Origin: Catenulisporales bacterium
GTDB taxonomy: Bacteria; Actinomycetota; Actinomycetes; Streptomycetales; Catenulisporaceae
Reading direction: 5' to 3'
Assembly: GCA_019510485.1 (NCBI GenBank)
Contig: JAEKKI010000125.1
Location: 1 to 42,659 of the forward strand
Length of the DNA: 42,659 bases
Part shown: piece by piece, positions 1 through 9,310 of the stretch
Layout of the letters: every line of letters starts with the position of its first letter
How positions within the stretch are numbered: the stretch's first letter is position 1
The notes under the pieces: model-generated
The model's database searches: none
What the model was told of the DNA's origin: nothing
Seen by the model: the letters and a program-made list of their open reading frames with translations, nothing else
Program-made: the position numbers and the translations under genes

Positions 1-99
1 GTAACCCTCCTCCTGGAGCATCTCCTTCAGGTCCAGGCGGATCAGCGCCTCGTCCTCGGCGATGATCACTCGGCGGGCGGGGCTGGACTCGGTGGTCAT
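1..99 (-). CDS. pdtaR: Response regulator PdtaR (ANTAR family), N-terminal fragment
   Basis: Only the first 33 codons are in the window; the gene runs off the left edge. The translation begins MTTESSPARRVIIAEDEALI and continues with the RLDLKEML segment, the first strand and helix of a receiver domain with its acidic pocket (EDE). This matches actinobacterial PdtaR (Rv1626-like), whose family has a receiver domain followed by an ANTAR RNA-binding domain and acts in transcription antitermination; the ANTAR part is not visible here. The position next to tRNA-Leu and pyk is the same as in Streptomyces, which supports the name. The ATG start at 99 is the only start seen that leaves a normal N-terminus. 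Confidence 0.8.
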   Translation of the reverse strand, partial: MTTESSPARRVIIAEDEALIRLDLKEMLQEEGY

Positions 100-166
100 T
101 TGGTCCTCACTGGGCGGCGGTGCCGGGCGGTTGCTTCGGGTACGAGCCTACCGGCGTGCAAGGTGG

Positions 167-197
167 TTGCGGGGATGGGTTGGGGGTCCGGTATGCT
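167..197 (+). promoter_or_regulatory. Possible promoter of the tRNA gene
   Basis: TTGCGG at 167-172 and TATGCT at 192-197 are separated by 19 bases, a slightly long spacing for a principal-sigma promoter. Transcription would start near 205 and give a 5' leader of about 55 nt before the tRNA. This rests on motif inspection only. Confidence 0.35.
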
Positions 198-258
198 GTG
201 TGGCGGCACAAAGGCGGATAGCGATCGACTTTGTCAACAACTTCACAGCAAAAGCCCT

Positions 259-332
259 GCCCTAGTAGCCCAGTTGGTAGAGGCGGCAGATTCAAGTCCT
301 GCACAGTGGGGGTTCGAGTCCCCCCTAGGGCA
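259..332 (+). tRNA. tRNA-Leu (anticodon CAA), short variable arm
   Basis: A full cloverleaf can be drawn: acceptor GCCCTAG/CTAGGGC, a 3-bp D stem with loop containing AGTTGGTAGA, anticodon arm GCAGA-TTCAAGT-CCTGC (last pair A-C mismatched), a 5-nt variable loop ACAGT, T arm GGGGG-TTCGAGT-CCCCC and discriminator A. CCA is not encoded. The anticodon is CAA, which reads the leucine codon UUG. Leucine tRNAs normally have a long variable arm; this one is class-I shaped. A similar short-armed CAA tRNA beside pdtaR is, as I recall, usual in Streptomyces, so it is probably functional or a conserved oddity. The aminoacylation identity is inferred only from the anticodon. Confidence 0.85.
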
Positions 333-345
333 CGCTCGTTCGACA

Positions 346-387
346 AACACCCGTTCACTACTTTGAGTGGACGGGTGTTCGTTTTTC
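346..387 (+). terminator. Rho-independent terminator after the tRNA
   Basis: Arms 346-359 (AACACCCGTTCACT) and 366-379 (AGTGGACGGGTGTT) pair over 14 bp with a single G-T wobble and a 6-nt loop, followed by a T run at 382-386. It sits 14 nt past the tRNA end, so it most likely terminates the tRNA transcript. Confidence 0.85.
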
Positions 388-423
388 CACGCGAGCAATG
401 CCTAACCAGGCAATCTCGGCGCC

Positions 424-1203
424 ATGCACAACCCAGACACCAAGGCGCGTACTATCGCGATGTGCCGCGCCGGACTCCCCAACGCTGAGATCGCTAGACG
501 CGTCGACATCCCCAAGGGCACAGTCGGGAACTGGAAGTTCCACGACCGAGCCCGGCATCCTGAGCTCTACGCCACGACGCGCGCGAAGAATCCGTACTGT
601 CCACGCTGCGACCGCGTCGAGCTCGATCAGCCCGCCTACTCGTATCTCCTCGGCCTCTACCTCGGTGACGGCTGCGTTACCAAGTCTCCGAAGCACCGGG
701 TCCAGACACTGACCATCGCATGTTGCGACGCGTGGCCCGGTCTGATTGAGGCGGCCGCGGATGCGCTTAGCGCGGTCGCGCCAGCGTGCAGCGTCGTCCG
801 CGTCCAGCGGACCGGCATGACCGAAGTGAAGATGTACTCCAGCCATTGGATCTGCATGTTCCCGCAACACGGTCCGGGTATGAAGCACACTCGCAAGATC
901 GAATTGGCAGCCTGGCAGACCAAGATCGTCGAGACTCATCCCTGGGAGTTCATCCGAGGCTTGATCCACTCCGACGGATGTCGCATCACGAACTGGACCG
1001 AAAGGCCCGTCGCCGGCGAGCGCAAACGTTACGAGTACACCCGCTACTTCTTCACCAACACGTCCGCCGACATCCGCGACCTCTACTGCTGGGCTCTCGA
1101 CATGGTCGGCGTCGAGTGGCGTTACTCAAACAGCCGAAACATCTCCGTAGCCAAGCGAGCCTCCGTCGCCCTCATGGACCTGAACGTCGGCCCCAAGTTC
1201 TGA
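424..1203 (+). CDS. Free-standing LAGLIDADG-type homing endonuclease-like protein
   Basis: The protein has 259 residues. An N-terminal helix-turn-helix is visible at about residues 17-40 (AEIARRVDIPKGTVGNWK), then a lone CxxC (YCPRC). Two LAGLIDADG-like motifs follow, YLLGLYLGDGC near residue 78 and FIRGLIHSDGC near residue 176, each with the acidic residue that binds metal in active enzymes. Two motifs in one chain fit a monomeric LAGLIDADG fold. The gene is not inside an intron or intein. It lies between the tRNA terminator and pyk, a place where such genes are seen in actinomycetes. Many relatives are annotated only as HTH proteins. No clear Shine-Dalgarno precedes the ATG at 424. Whether it cuts DNA is unknown. 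Confidence 0.75.
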   Translation: MHNPDTKARTIAMCRAGLPNAEIARRVDIPKGTVGNWKFHDRARHPELYATTRAKNPYCPRCDRVELDQPAYSYLLGLYLGDGCVTKSPKHRVQTLTIACCDAWPGLIEAAADALSAVAPACSVVRVQRTGMTEVKMYSSHWICMFPQHGPGMKHTRKIELAAWQTKIVETHPWEFIRGLIHSDGCRITNWTERPVAGERKRYEYTRYFFTNTSADIRDLYCWALDMVGVEWRYSNSRNISVAKRASVALMDLNVGPKF

Positions 1204-1214
1204 CCCGCCAAAAC

Positions 1215-1249
1215 GGCGCCGCCCGAGACCTCACGTCCCGGACGGCGCC
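1215..1249. terminator. Imperfect inverted repeat between the LAGLIDADG gene and pyk
   Basis: Arms at 1215-1229 and 1235-1249 pair over 15 bp with two mismatches and a 5-nt loop. The structure lies between two convergent gene ends, 11 nt after the rightward stop and 21 nt before the leftward pyk stop, so it may serve both. There is no T run, as is common in high-GC actinomycetes. Confidence 0.55.
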
Positions 1250-1270
1250 GCCGCGCGAATCGACCCGCTC

Positions 1271-2667
1271 CTACTCCTTCGACGACCGGTACGCCGGGGC
1301 CACGCCGTCGATGGCGTCGCCGACCCGGTGCACCCGCACCGCGTTCGTCGAGCCCGGAATCCCGGGCGGGGAGCCGGCGATGATCACGACCGTGTCGCCG
1401 GACTTGGACAGCTCCAGGTTGAGCAGTTCGGTGTCGACCTGGCGCACCATCTCGTCGGTGTGCTCGACCTCGGGGCTGCAGAAGGTGCGGATGCCCCAGC
1501 TCAGCGCCAGCTGGTTGCGGGTCTCCTCGTGCGGGGTGAAGGCCAGCAGCGGGGTCGGGGGGCGGTAGCGGGACAGCCGCCGGGCGGTGTCGCCGCTCTC
1601 CGTGAAGGCGATCAGGTACTTGGCGTAGAGGTTCTCGCCGAGTTCGGCCGCGGCGCGCGCCACGGCGCCGCCCTTGGTGCGCGGCTTGCTCAGGGCCGGC
1701 TTCAGGCCGGCGGACAGGGTCTCCTCCTCGGCGGCGACGATGATGCGGGCCATCGTCTCGACCGTCTGGACGGCGTAGGCGCCGACCGAGGTCTCGCCGG
1801 AGAGCATCACGGCGTCGGTGCCGTCCAGGATCGCGTTGGCGACGTCGGAGACCTCGGCGCGGGTGGGGCGGGAGTTGGTGATCATCGAGTCCAGCATCTG
1901 GGTGGCGACGATGACCGGTTTGGCGTTGCGGCGGGCCAGGGTGACGCAGCGCTTCTGCACCATCGGGACCTGCTCCAGCGGCAGTTCCACGCCGAGGTCG
2001 CCGCGGGCCACCATGATCGCGTCGAAGGCGTCGACGATGGCGTCCAGGTTGGCCACCGCCTGCGGCTTCTCGACCTTGGCGATCACCGGGACCCGGTGGC
2101 CGACCTCGTCCATGATCTGGTGGAGCCCAGGGCCCAGCGCAGGTCCAGCTCGTCCTTCTCGGACAGTGCCGGGACCGAGACGGCCACGCCGGGCAGGTTC
2201 AGGCCCTTGCTGTTGGAGATCGGGCCGCCCTCGACGACCCGGGTCACCACGTCGGTGGCGTCGACCTTGACCACTTCCAGGGTCAGTTTGCCGTCGTCGA
2301 CCAGGATCCGGTCGCCGGGCTTGCAGTCCCCGGGCAGCCCCTTGTAGGTGGTGCCGCAGATGGTGGCGTCGCCGGGGACGTCCTTGGTGGTGATGGTGAA
2401 CTCGGCACCGTTGGCCAGGACCTCCTTGCCGTTGGCGAAGGTTCCCAGCCGGATCTTCGGGCCCTGCAGGTCGATCAGCACGCCGATGGCCTGCCCGGTG
2501 CTCGCCGCGACCTGGCGGACGTTGCGATAGCGCTCCTCATGGTCCTCGTAGGATCCGTGGGAGAGATTGAGGCGGGCCACGTTCATGCCGGCTTCGACCA
2601 GGGCAGAGATCTGCTCCAGGGTTCCGGCGGAGGGGCCCAGGGTACAAACGATTTTCGCGCGGCGCAT
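1271..2667 (-). pseudogene. pyk: Pyruvate kinase, disrupted by an internal deletion and frameshift
   Basis: Pyruvate kinase converts phosphoenolpyruvate and ADP to pyruvate and ATP. The 5' part (2667 down to about 2130) starts MRRAKIVCTLGPSAG and reads through LQGPKIRLG and [17 protein letters not shown] to LRWAL. The 3' part (from about 2113 to the TAG at 1271) resumes in another frame at [20 protein letters not shown], including the catalytic-lysine region, the [10 protein letters not shown] motif and the full C-terminal domain. Compared with Streptomyces enzymes, about 21 residues around the conserved ALSFVR strand are missing, and the lost length is not a multiple of three. As written, the 5' frame stops about 15 codons past the break. 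ATG at 2667 is preferred over GTG at 2673 because relatives start MRRAK. Genuine decay and sequence error are both possible. Confidence 0.85.
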
Positions 2668-2688
2668 GACCACTAGCCTATGTCCTAC

Positions 2689-2716
2689 TCATTAGTAGCT
2701 TTTTCCAGTCTGACAA
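2689..2716 (-). promoter_or_regulatory. Putative pyk promoter
   Basis: Read leftward, TTGTCA (2716-2711) and TAATGA (2694-2689) lie 16 bases apart, about 20 nt before the pyk start. The -35 is good; the -10 lacks the usual final T. Confidence 0.4.
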
Positions 2717-2805
2717 GTTCTCACGAGATCGGACACAACTTTCCACCGTCGTTCACCGTGTGTCCGCGGGGAATAAACCCGCAGTGATCGCCACAATCGG
2801 CGTTC

Positions 2806-2943
2806 ATGACCACGGCCGGTTCGGCGCTGCCGGCATCCGCCGCGACCACGGCATGGGCCAACCGCGGCCAGGCCCGGGCCGGCTTCGTCCTGGGCGTTGT
2901 CACGGTGGCGATGTGGGTGCTCTGGCTGGTCCTCGTGCGCTGA
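2806..2943 (+). CDS. Small single-pass membrane protein, hypothetical
   Basis: This 45-residue ORF begins MTTAGSALPAS, has a GQARAGF linker and then one hydrophobic helix (VLGVVTVAMWVLWLVLV, about residues 28-44) that ends at the C-terminus with R. The GQARAGFVLG stretch resembles the start of the first helix of DUF4190-type small membrane proteins. It lies divergent to pyk and convergent with gltD and is closed by a strong hairpin at 2950, which supports transcription. No convincing ribosome binding site is seen. The call rests on the clean membrane-helix translation and the terminator. Confidence 0.45.
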   Translation: MTTAGSALPASAATTAWANRGQARAGFVLGVVTVAMWVLWLVLVR

Positions 2944-2949
2944 TACGGC

Positions 2950-3001
2950 CGGCGGCGCGGCCGCCTCGACCGGACTCGCCGGCGAGGCGGCCGCGCCGCC
3001 G
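2950..3001. terminator. Perfect 19-bp stem between the small membrane ORF and gltD
   Basis: Arms 2950-2968 and 2983-3001 are exact reverse complements over 19 bp, with a 14-nt loop that can itself pair further. The hairpin starts 7 nt after the rightward stop and ends 2 nt before the gltD stop, so it is well placed as a bidirectional terminator for convergent transcripts. Confidence 0.8.
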
Positions 3002-3002
3002 T

Positions 3003-4463
3003 TCACACCGTCACCGGCCGCGCCGTCGGCGGGATCGGCTTGGGCAGCGTCGTGGCGCCGCTGAGGTAGGCGTCGACCGAGCTGGCCGCCGACCGCCCCT
3101 CGGCGATCGCCCACACGATCAGCGACTGGCCGCGGCCGGCGTCTCCGGCCACGAACACGCCCGGCACGTTGGTGGCGTAGTCGCCGTCGCGGGCGATGTT
3201 GCCGCGCTCGTCCAGGGCCAGGCCCAGCTGGTCGATCAGGCCGTTGCCGCGCTCGGGGCCGACGAAGCCCATCGCCAGCAGCACCAGGTCGGCCGGGATC
3301 TCCCGCTCGGTGCCCTCCACCGGCACCGGCCGGCCGCCGTCGAAGACCACCTCGACCAGCCGCAGGGCCCGGACCCGGCCGTTCTCGTCGCCGGCGAACT
3401 CGGTGGTGGACACCGCGTAGAGGCGCTCGCCGTTCTCCTCGTGCGCCGAGGAGATCCGGAAGGTCATCGGGTAGGTCGGCCAGGGCTGCGAGCCGGGGCG
3501 CTCCTCGGACGGCCGCGGCATGATCTCCAGCTGCGTGACCGAGGCGGCGCCCTGCCGGGTGGCGGTGCCCAGGCAGTCCGCGCCGGTGTCGCCGCCGCCG
3601 ATGACGACCACGTGCTTGCCGAACGCGTCGATCGGCGCGGTCAGGTAGTCGCCCTCGCAGGTCTTGTTCGCGTACGGCAGGTAGTCCATCGCCTGGTGGA
3701 TCCCGGCCAGGTCGCGTCCCGGCACTTCCAGTTCGCGCGCCTTGGTGGAGCCGACGGCGAGCACGATGGCGTCGTAGCGGGCGAGCAGCGCGTCCCCGGT
3801 GAGGTCGACGCCGATGTGCATGCCGGGCCGGAACTTGGTGCCCTCGGCGCGCATCTGCTCGATCCGCCGGTTCAGGTGCCGCTTCTCCATCTTGAACTCG
3901 GGGATGCCGTATCGCAGCAGCCCGCCGATGCGGTCGGCCCGCTCGTAGACGGCGACGGTGTGTCCGGCCCGCGTGAGCTGTTGCGCGGCGGCCAGCCCGG
4001 CGGGGCCGGACCCGATGACCGCGACGGTCCGCCCGCTCAACCGCTCCGGGGGCAGGGGCCTGACGGTCCCGTCCTCCCAGGCCCGGTCGATGATGGAGAC
4101 CTCGACGTTCTTGATGGTGACCGGCGGCTGGTTGATCCCCAGCACGCACGCGGTCTCGCACGGCGCCGGGCACAGCCGCCCGGTGAACTCGGGGAAGTTG
4201 TTGGTGGCGTGCAGCCGGTCGGCGGCACCCTCCCAGTCGCCCTTCCACACCAGGTCGTTCCACTCCGGGATGATGTTCCCGAGCGGACAGCCGTTGTGGC
4301 AGAACGGGATCCCGCAGTCCATGCAGCGCCCGGCCTGCTTGTTGATGATCGGCAGGAGCGCGCCGGGCTTGTAGACCTCTTTCCAGTCCTGGACGCGTTC
4401 GGCGACGGGGCGGCGCTCGGGGTACTGAGCGGGGGTGGTCAGGAACCCGCGGGGATCAGCCAC
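3003..4463 (-). CDS. gltD: Glutamate synthase, small (beta) subunit
   Basis: The 486-residue protein feeds electrons from NADPH through FAD and iron-sulfur clusters to the large subunit for glutamate formation from glutamine and 2-oxoglutarate. Cysteines for the clusters are at about residues 47, 50, 55 and 59 ([13 protein letters not shown]) and near 103-112 (CPAPCETAC). The FAD-binding glycine motif is [15 protein letters not shown] near 150 and the NADPH site is [12 protein letters not shown] near 287. The GTG at 4463 is chosen because GGAGG lies six bases upstream and relatives start (M)ADPRGFL. It overlaps the gltB stop by 8 bases, so the two genes are translationally coupled. Length and motifs are normal. 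Confidence 0.97.
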   Translation of the reverse strand: MADPRGFLTTPAQYPERRPVAERVQDWKEVYKPGALLPIINKQAGRCMDCGIPFCHNGCPLGNIIPEWNDLVWKGDWEGAADRLHATNNFPEFTGRLCPAPCETACVLGINQPPVTIKNVEVSIIDRAWEDGTVRPLPPERLSGRTVAVIGSGPAGLAAAQQLTRAGHTVAVYERADRIGGLLRYGIPEFKMEKRHLNRRIEQMRAEGTKFRPGMHIGVDLTGDALLARYDAIVLAVGSTKARELEVPGRDLAGIHQAMDYLPYANKTCEGDYLTAPIDAFGKHVVVIGGGDTGADCLGTATRQGAASVTQLEIMPRPSEERPGSQPWPTYPMTFRISSAHEENGERLYAVSTTEFAGDENGRVRALRLVEVVFDGGRPVPVEGTEREIPADLVLLAMGFVGPERGNGLIDQLGLALDERGNIARDGDYATNVPGVFVAGDAGRGQSLIVWAIAEGRSAASSVDAYLSGATTLPKPIPPTARPVTV

Positions 4464-7400
4464 GTGTCGCCTCCATGATCTTGTCAAGGGTCTGCTCTTC
4501 GGAAAGCCCCGCGGCCTGCGCGGCGGCGCGCGCCGTCAGCACCCGCTTGTAGTCCACCGGCATGATCTTCGCGAACCGTCCGACGTTGGCGCCCCAGTCG
4601 GCCAGCAGCGTCTCGGCGACGGCCGAGCCGGTCTCCTCCAGGTGTTCCTGGACCAGGGTGTGCAGCAGGGTGCGGTCTTCGGCGTCGAGTGCTTCGACGT
4701 TGACCATCTCGGGGTTGACGCGGGAGACCTTGAGGTCGAGGACGTAGGCGGTGCCGCCGCTCATGCCGGCGGCGAGGTTGCGGCCGTGGCCGCCGAGGAT
4801 GACGACGGTGCCGCCGGTCATGTATTCGCAGGCGTGGTCGCCGACGCCTTCGACGATGGCGGTGGCGCCGGAGTTGCGGACGCAGAAGCGTTCGCCGACG
4901 GTGCCGCGCAGGTGGATGCGGCCGCTGGTGGCGCCGTAGGCGATGACGTTGCCGGCGATGACGTTGGCTTGGGCGTCGTCGTTGATGGCGGTGGCGGCGC
5001 GGTGTGGGCGGACGATGATGCGGCCGCCGGACAGGCCTTTGCCGACGTAGTCGTTGGCGTCGCCTTCCAGGCGCAGGGTGATGCCGGGGGCGAGGAAGGC
5101 GCCGAAGGAGTTGCCGGCCGAGCCGACGAAGGTGAGGTCGATGGTGCCTTCGGGCAGGCCTTCGCCGCGGTGCTTCTTGACGACTTCGTGCGAGAGCATG
5201 GTGCCGACGGTGCGGTTGACGTTGCGGATCTCGAATTGGGCGCGGACTGGTTCGCCGGCTTCGATGGCGGGCTGGGCGACGGCGATGAGCTGGTGGTCCA
5301 GCGCCTTGTCCAGGCCGTGGTCCTGCTGGCGCACCTGGTGCAGGGCGGTGCCTTCCGGCAGGGAGGGGACGTGCAGCAGGGGCTTGAGGTCGAGCCCTGA
5401 GGCCTTCCAGTGCGCGACGGCCGCGGAGGTGTCGAGCAGTTCGGCGTGGCCGATGGCTTCCTGCAGCGAGCGGAAGCCCAGCGCGGCCAGGTGTTCGCGG
5501 ACTTCCTGGGCCAGGTATTCGAAGAAGGTGACCACGAATTCCGGCTTGCCGGTGAACCGCGAGCGCAGCTCGGGGTTCTGGGTGGCGACGCCGACCGGGC
5601 AGGTGTCCAGGTGGCACACGCGCATCATGACGCAGCCGGAGACGACCAGCGGCGCGGTGGCGAAGCCGTATTCCTCGGCGCCGAGCAGTGCGGCGATGAC
5701 GACGTCGCGGCCGGTCTTGAGCTGCCCGTCGGTCTGCACGACGATGCGGTCGCGCAGGCCGTTGAGCAGCAGCGTCTGCTGGGTTTCGGCCAGGCCGAGC
5801 TCCCATGGCGCGCCGGCGTGCTTGAGCGAGGTGAGCGGTGAGGCGCCGGTGCCGCCGTCGTGGCCGGAGATCAGCACGACGTCGGCGTGTGCCTTGGAGA
5901 CGCCGGCGGCCACGGTGCCGACGCCGACTTCGGCGACCAGCTTGACGTGGACGCGGGCGTCGCGGTTGGCGTTCTTGAGGTCGTGGATGAGCTGGGCGAG
6001 GTCTTCGATGGAGTAGATGTCGTGGTGCGGCGGCGGGGAGATGAGTCCTACGCCGGGGGTGGAGTGCCGGGTGGTGGCGACCCAGGGGTAGACCTTGTGG
6101 CCGGGCAGCTGGCCGCCTTCGCCGGGCTTGGCGCCTTGGGCCATCTTGATCTGGATGTCCTGGGCTTGGGCGAGGTATTCGGCGGTGACGCCGAAGCGGC
6201 CGGAGGCGACCTGCTTGACCGCGCTTCGCCGTTCGGGGTCGCGCAGCCGGTCGACGTCTTCGCCGCCCTCGCCGGTGTTGGATTTGGCGCCGAGCCGGTT
6301 CATGGCGATGGCCAGGGTTTGGTGGGCTTCGGCGGAGATGGAGCCGTAGGACATGGCGCCGGTGGAGAAGCGCTTGACGATCTCGGAGACGGGTTCGACT
6401 TCTTCGACGGGGATCGGCGGCCGCTCCCCGTCCTTGATCTTGAACAGGCCGCGCAGCGTCATGAGGCGCTCGGACTGCTCGTCGATGCGGGAGGTGTACT
6501 GCTTGAAGATGTCGTAGCGCTTCTCGCGGGTGGAGTGTTGCAGGCGGAAGACGGTGTCGGGGTCGAACAGGTGCGGTTCGCCTTCGCGGCGCCACTGGTA
6601 TTCGCCGCCGATGTCCAGGCGGCGGTGGGCCAGCCGGGAGGTGCCGGCCTGCTTGGGGTAGGCGCGGCAGTGCCGGCGGGCGGTCTCCTCGGCCAGGGTG
6701 TCCAGGCCGACGCCGCCGAGCTTGCTGGTGGTGCCGGTGAAGTATTCGTCGACGACGTCGGAGGCCAGGCCGATGGCTTCGAAGATCTGGGCGCCGCGGT
6801 AGGAGGCGACGGTGGAGATGCCCATCTTGGACATCACCTTCAGCACGCCCTTGCCGAGCGCCTTGATCAGGTTCTTGATGGCCTGTTCGGGTTCGACGAG
6901 GCCGAGCTGGCCGGAGGCGGCCATCTCCTCGACGGTCTCCATCGCCAGGTAGGGGTTGACGACGGCGGCGCCGTAGCCGATGAGCAGGGCGACGTGGTGC
7001 ACCTCGCGCACGTCGCCGGCTTCGATGACCAGGCCGACGTGGGTGCGGGTCTTCTCGCGGATGAGGTGGTGGTGTACCGCGGCGGTGAGCAGCAGCGAGG
7101 GGATGGGGGCGTGCTCGGCGTCGGAGTGGCGGTCGGAGAGCACGATGATGCGGGCGCCGCCGGCGATGGCCTTGGCGACTTCTTCGCGGATCTCTTCCAG
7201 GCGGGCGCTCAGGGCCGCCCCTCCCCCGGCGACGCGGTAGAGCCCGGAGACGGTGACGGCGCGCAGGCCCGGCAGGTCGCCGTCGGCGTTGATGTGGATG
7301 AGCTTGGCGAGCTCGTCGTTGTCGATGACCGGGAAGGGGACCTCGACCTGGCGGCAGCTGGCGGCGGTGGGGTGCAGCAGGTTGCCTTCGGGCCCGATGG

Positions 7401-9081
7401 TGCTGGACAGGCTGGTGACCAGCTCTTCGCGGATGGCGTCCAGCGGCGGGTTGGTGACCTGGGCGAACAGCTGGGTGAAGTAGTCGAAGACCAGCCGCGG
7501 CTTGTCGGACAGGACCGCGACCGGGGAGTCCGAGCCCATGGAGCCGATCGGCTCGGCGCCGGCGCGGGCCATCGGGGCGAGCAGGACTCTGAGTTCTTCC
7601 TCGGTGTAGCCGAAGGTCTGCTGGCGGCGGGTGACCGAGGCGCGGGTGTGGACGATGTGCTCGCGTTCGGGGAGCTTGTCGAGCTTGATCATGCCGGCGT
7701 GCAGCCATTCGGCGTAGGGCTCGGCGGCGGCGAGTCCGGCCTTGATCTCCTCGTCCTCGACGATGCGGCCGGCGGCGGTGTCGACCAGGAACATGCGGCC
7801 GGGCTGCAGGCGGCCCTTGCGGACCACGGTGGCCGGGTCGATGTCCAGGACGCCGAACTCGCTGGCCAGGACGACGAGGCCGTCGTCGGTGACCCAGTAG
7901 CGGGAGGGGCGCAGGCCGTTGCGGTCCAGGACGGCGCCGATCAGGGTGCCGTCGGAGAAGACCATGTCGGCCGGGCCGTCCCAGGGCTCCATGAAGGTGG
8001 AGTGGAACTGGTAGAACGCGCGGCGGGCGGCGTCCATCTCGCCGTGGTTCTCCCACGCCTCGGGGATCATCATCAGCACGGCGTGCGGGAGGCTGCGGCC
8101 GGTCAGGTGCAGCAGTTCCAGGACTTCGTCGAAGGAGGCGGAGTCCGACGCGCCGGGGGTGCAGATCGGGAACAGCCGGTCCAGGTCGTCCTTGATCAGG
8201 TCGGTGGCGAGCTGGGATTCGCGGGCCCGCATCCAGTTGCGGTTGCCGACGACGGTGTTGATCTCGCCGTTGTGGGCGACGTACCGGTAGGGGTGCGCCA
8301 GCGGCCAGGCGGGGAAGGTGTTGGTGCTGAACCGGGAGTGGACCAGGCCTATGGCGCTGGCGAACCGCTCGTCGGACAGGTCGGGGAAGAACGTCTCCAG
8401 CTGCCCGGTGGTGAGCATGCCCTTGTAGACCAGGGTGCGGCTGGACAGGCTGGGGAAGTAGACCTCGGCGTCGCGTTCGGCGCGCTTGCGCAGCGCGAAG
8501 GCCAGGCGGTCCAGTTCGATGCCGCTCTGCCCGCCGGTGCCGGTGACGAACAGCTGCCGGAACCGGGGCATGACGGACAGCGCGCCCTTGCCGAGCCCCT
8601 CGGGGTCGGTCGGCAGGTCGCGCCAGCCGAGGATCGCCAGGTCCTCTTCGGCGGCGATGGCCTCGATGCGGGCCTGGCCTTGCGTCGCGGCGTCGTTGTC
8701 GGTCGGCAGGAAGGCGAGTCCCACGGCGTAGTGCCCGACCGGCGGCAGGTCGAAACCCAGGGCGGGGTCGGCGGCCACCACGGCGCGCAGGAACGCGTCG
8801 GGGATCTGCACCAGGATGCCGGCGCCGTCGCCGGTGGAGGGCTCGGCCCCGGAGGCTCCGCGGTGTTCCATGTTGCACAGCGCCTGCAACGCCTGGGCGA
8901 CGATCGCGTGGGAGGGCACGCCGGTGAGTGTCGCGACGAACGCGACACCGCAGGAGTCCTTCTCCGCGCGCGGATCGTACAGCCCCTGAGCCGCGGGCAG
9001 CGCGGAGAACAGCGGGGCGCTCTTGGCTGCGGCAGCGGTGGTGGGGGCGGGACGACCGGGCGGTATGGCGGGCAAAGCCAT
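4456..9081 (-). CDS. gltB: Glutamate synthase, large (alpha) subunit
   Basis: This 1541-residue protein is the catalytic subunit of NADPH-dependent glutamate synthase. A propeptide of 43 residues precedes Cys44 ([11 protein letters not shown]), the amidotransferase nucleophile exposed after cleavage. The glutaminase domain spans roughly 44-430. The synthase barrel with FMN and 2-oxoglutarate contacts (SNTGEGGED) lies near 930. The 3Fe-4S cysteines are near 1150-1160 ([12 protein letters not shown]). The C-terminal beta-helix domain rich in Gly ([17 protein letters not shown]) runs from about 1270. Start ATG 9081 is chosen because GGAAGGA precedes it by 8 bases; the frame is open further upstream. 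gltD overlaps its end. The gene appears intact. Confidence 0.97.
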   Translation of the reverse strand: MALPAIPPGRPAPTTAAAAKSAPLFSALPAAQGLYDPRAEKDSCGVAFVATLTGVPSHAIVAQALQALCNMEHRGASGAEPSTGDGAGILVQIPDAFLRAVVAADPALGFDLPPVGHYAVGLAFLPTDNDAATQGQARIEAIAAEEDLAILGWRDLPTDPEGLGKGALSVMPRFRQLFVTGTGGQSGIELDRLAFALRKRAERDAEVYFPSLSSRTLVYKGMLTTGQLETFFPDLSDERFASAIGLVHSRFSTNTFPAWPLAHPYRYVAHNGEINTVVGNRNWMRARESQLATDLIKDDLDRLFPICTPGASDSASFDEVLELLHLTGRSLPHAVLMMIPEAWENHGEMDAARRAFYQFHSTFMEPWDGPADMVFSDGTLIGAVLDRNGLRPSRYWVTDDGLVVLASEFGVLDIDPATVVRKGRLQPGRMFLVDTAAGRIVEDEEIKAGLAAAEPYAEWLHAGMIKLDKLPEREHIVHTRASVTRRQQTFGYTEEELRVLLAPMARAGAEPIGSMGSDSPVAVLSDKPRLVFDYFTQLFAQVTNPPLDAIREELVTSLSSTIGPEGNLLHPTAASCRQVEVPFPVIDNDELAKLIHINADGDLPGLRAVTVSGLYRVAGGGAALSARLEEIREEVAKAIAGGARIIVLSDRHSDAEHAPIPSLLLTAAVHHHLIREKTRTHVGLVIEAGDVREVHHVALLIGYGAAVVNPYLAMETVEEMAASGQLGLVEPEQAIKNLIKALGKGVLKVMSKMGISTVASYRGAQIFEAIGLASDVVDEYFTGTTSKLGGVGLDTLAEETARRHCRAYPKQAGTSRLAHRRLDIGGEYQWRREGEPHLFDPDTVFRLQHSTREKRYDIFKQYTSRIDEQSERLMTLRGLFKIKDGERPPIPVEEVEPVSEIVKRFSTGAMSYGSISAEAHQTLAIAMNRLGAKSNTGEGGEDVDRLRDPERRSAVKQVASGRFGVTAEYLAQAQDIQIKMAQGAKPGEGGQLPGHKVYPWVATTRHSTPGVGLISPPPHHDIYSIEDLAQLIHDLKNANRDARVHVKLVAEVGVGTVAAGVSKAHADVVLISGHDGGTGASPLTSLKHAGAPWELGLAETQQTLLLNGLRDRIVVQTDGQLKTGRDVVIAALLGAEEYGFATAPLVVSGCVMMRVCHLDTCPVGVATQNPELRSRFTGKPEFVVTFFEYLAQEVREHLAALGFRSLQEAIGHAELLDTSAAVAHWKASGLDLKPLLHVPSLPEGTALHQVRQQDHGLDKALDHQLIAVAQPAIEAGEPVRAQFEIRNVNRTVGTMLSHEVVKKHRGEGLPEGTIDLTFVGSAGNSFGAFLAPGITLRLEGDANDYVGKGLSGGRIIVRPHRAATAINDDAQANVIAGNVIAYGATSGRIHLRGTVGERFCVRNSGATAIVEGVGDHACEYMTGGTVVILGGHGRNLAAGMSGGTAYVLDLKVSRVNPEMVNVEALDAEDRTLLHTLVQEHLEETGSAVAETLLADWGANVGRFAKIMPVDYKRVLTARAAAQAAGLSEEQTLDKIMEATRG

Positions 9082-9197
9082 GGGCTGTGTCCTTCCGTCG
9101 TGTCTATGGCACGGCGGGACGTCGTTGGCCCTTGCGCGATCTCGATCAGGTGTGCTCATGAGGTTACAACATGGTGGAGCCGGTGGGGAGTGGACTA

Positions 9198-9246
9198 TCT
9201 CACAGTACGGGACGAGGCATCCCGGGATGCGTTCCGCTCTGTGAGA
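9198..9246. promoter_or_regulatory. Nested palindromes upstream of gltB, possible operator
   Basis: TCTCACAG (9198-9205) and CTGTGAGA (9239-9246) form a perfect 8-bp inverted repeat. Between them lies a 14-bp perfect palindrome, GCATCCCGGGATGC (9217-9230). The element is about 120-165 bases upstream of the gltB start. It could bind a regulator of gltB or form a hairpin after the leftward gltB promoter region. I do not recognise a known consensus. Confidence 0.4.
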
Positions 9247-9310
9247 CGCGCGCGACGTCGCCGTCGCGCCGCGCTGCTCGGTGCCGCCCGCGCCCGCCGG
9301 CGTGCTCTGG

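Noticed and set aside
358..969. A 203-codon minus-strand frame opposite the LAGLIDADG gene
   Set aside because: It has no recognisable motifs and runs through the tRNA terminator; the plus-strand gene is convincing.
2760..4478. A 572-codon plus-strand open frame
   Set aside because: It is antisense to gltD, which has all expected motifs.
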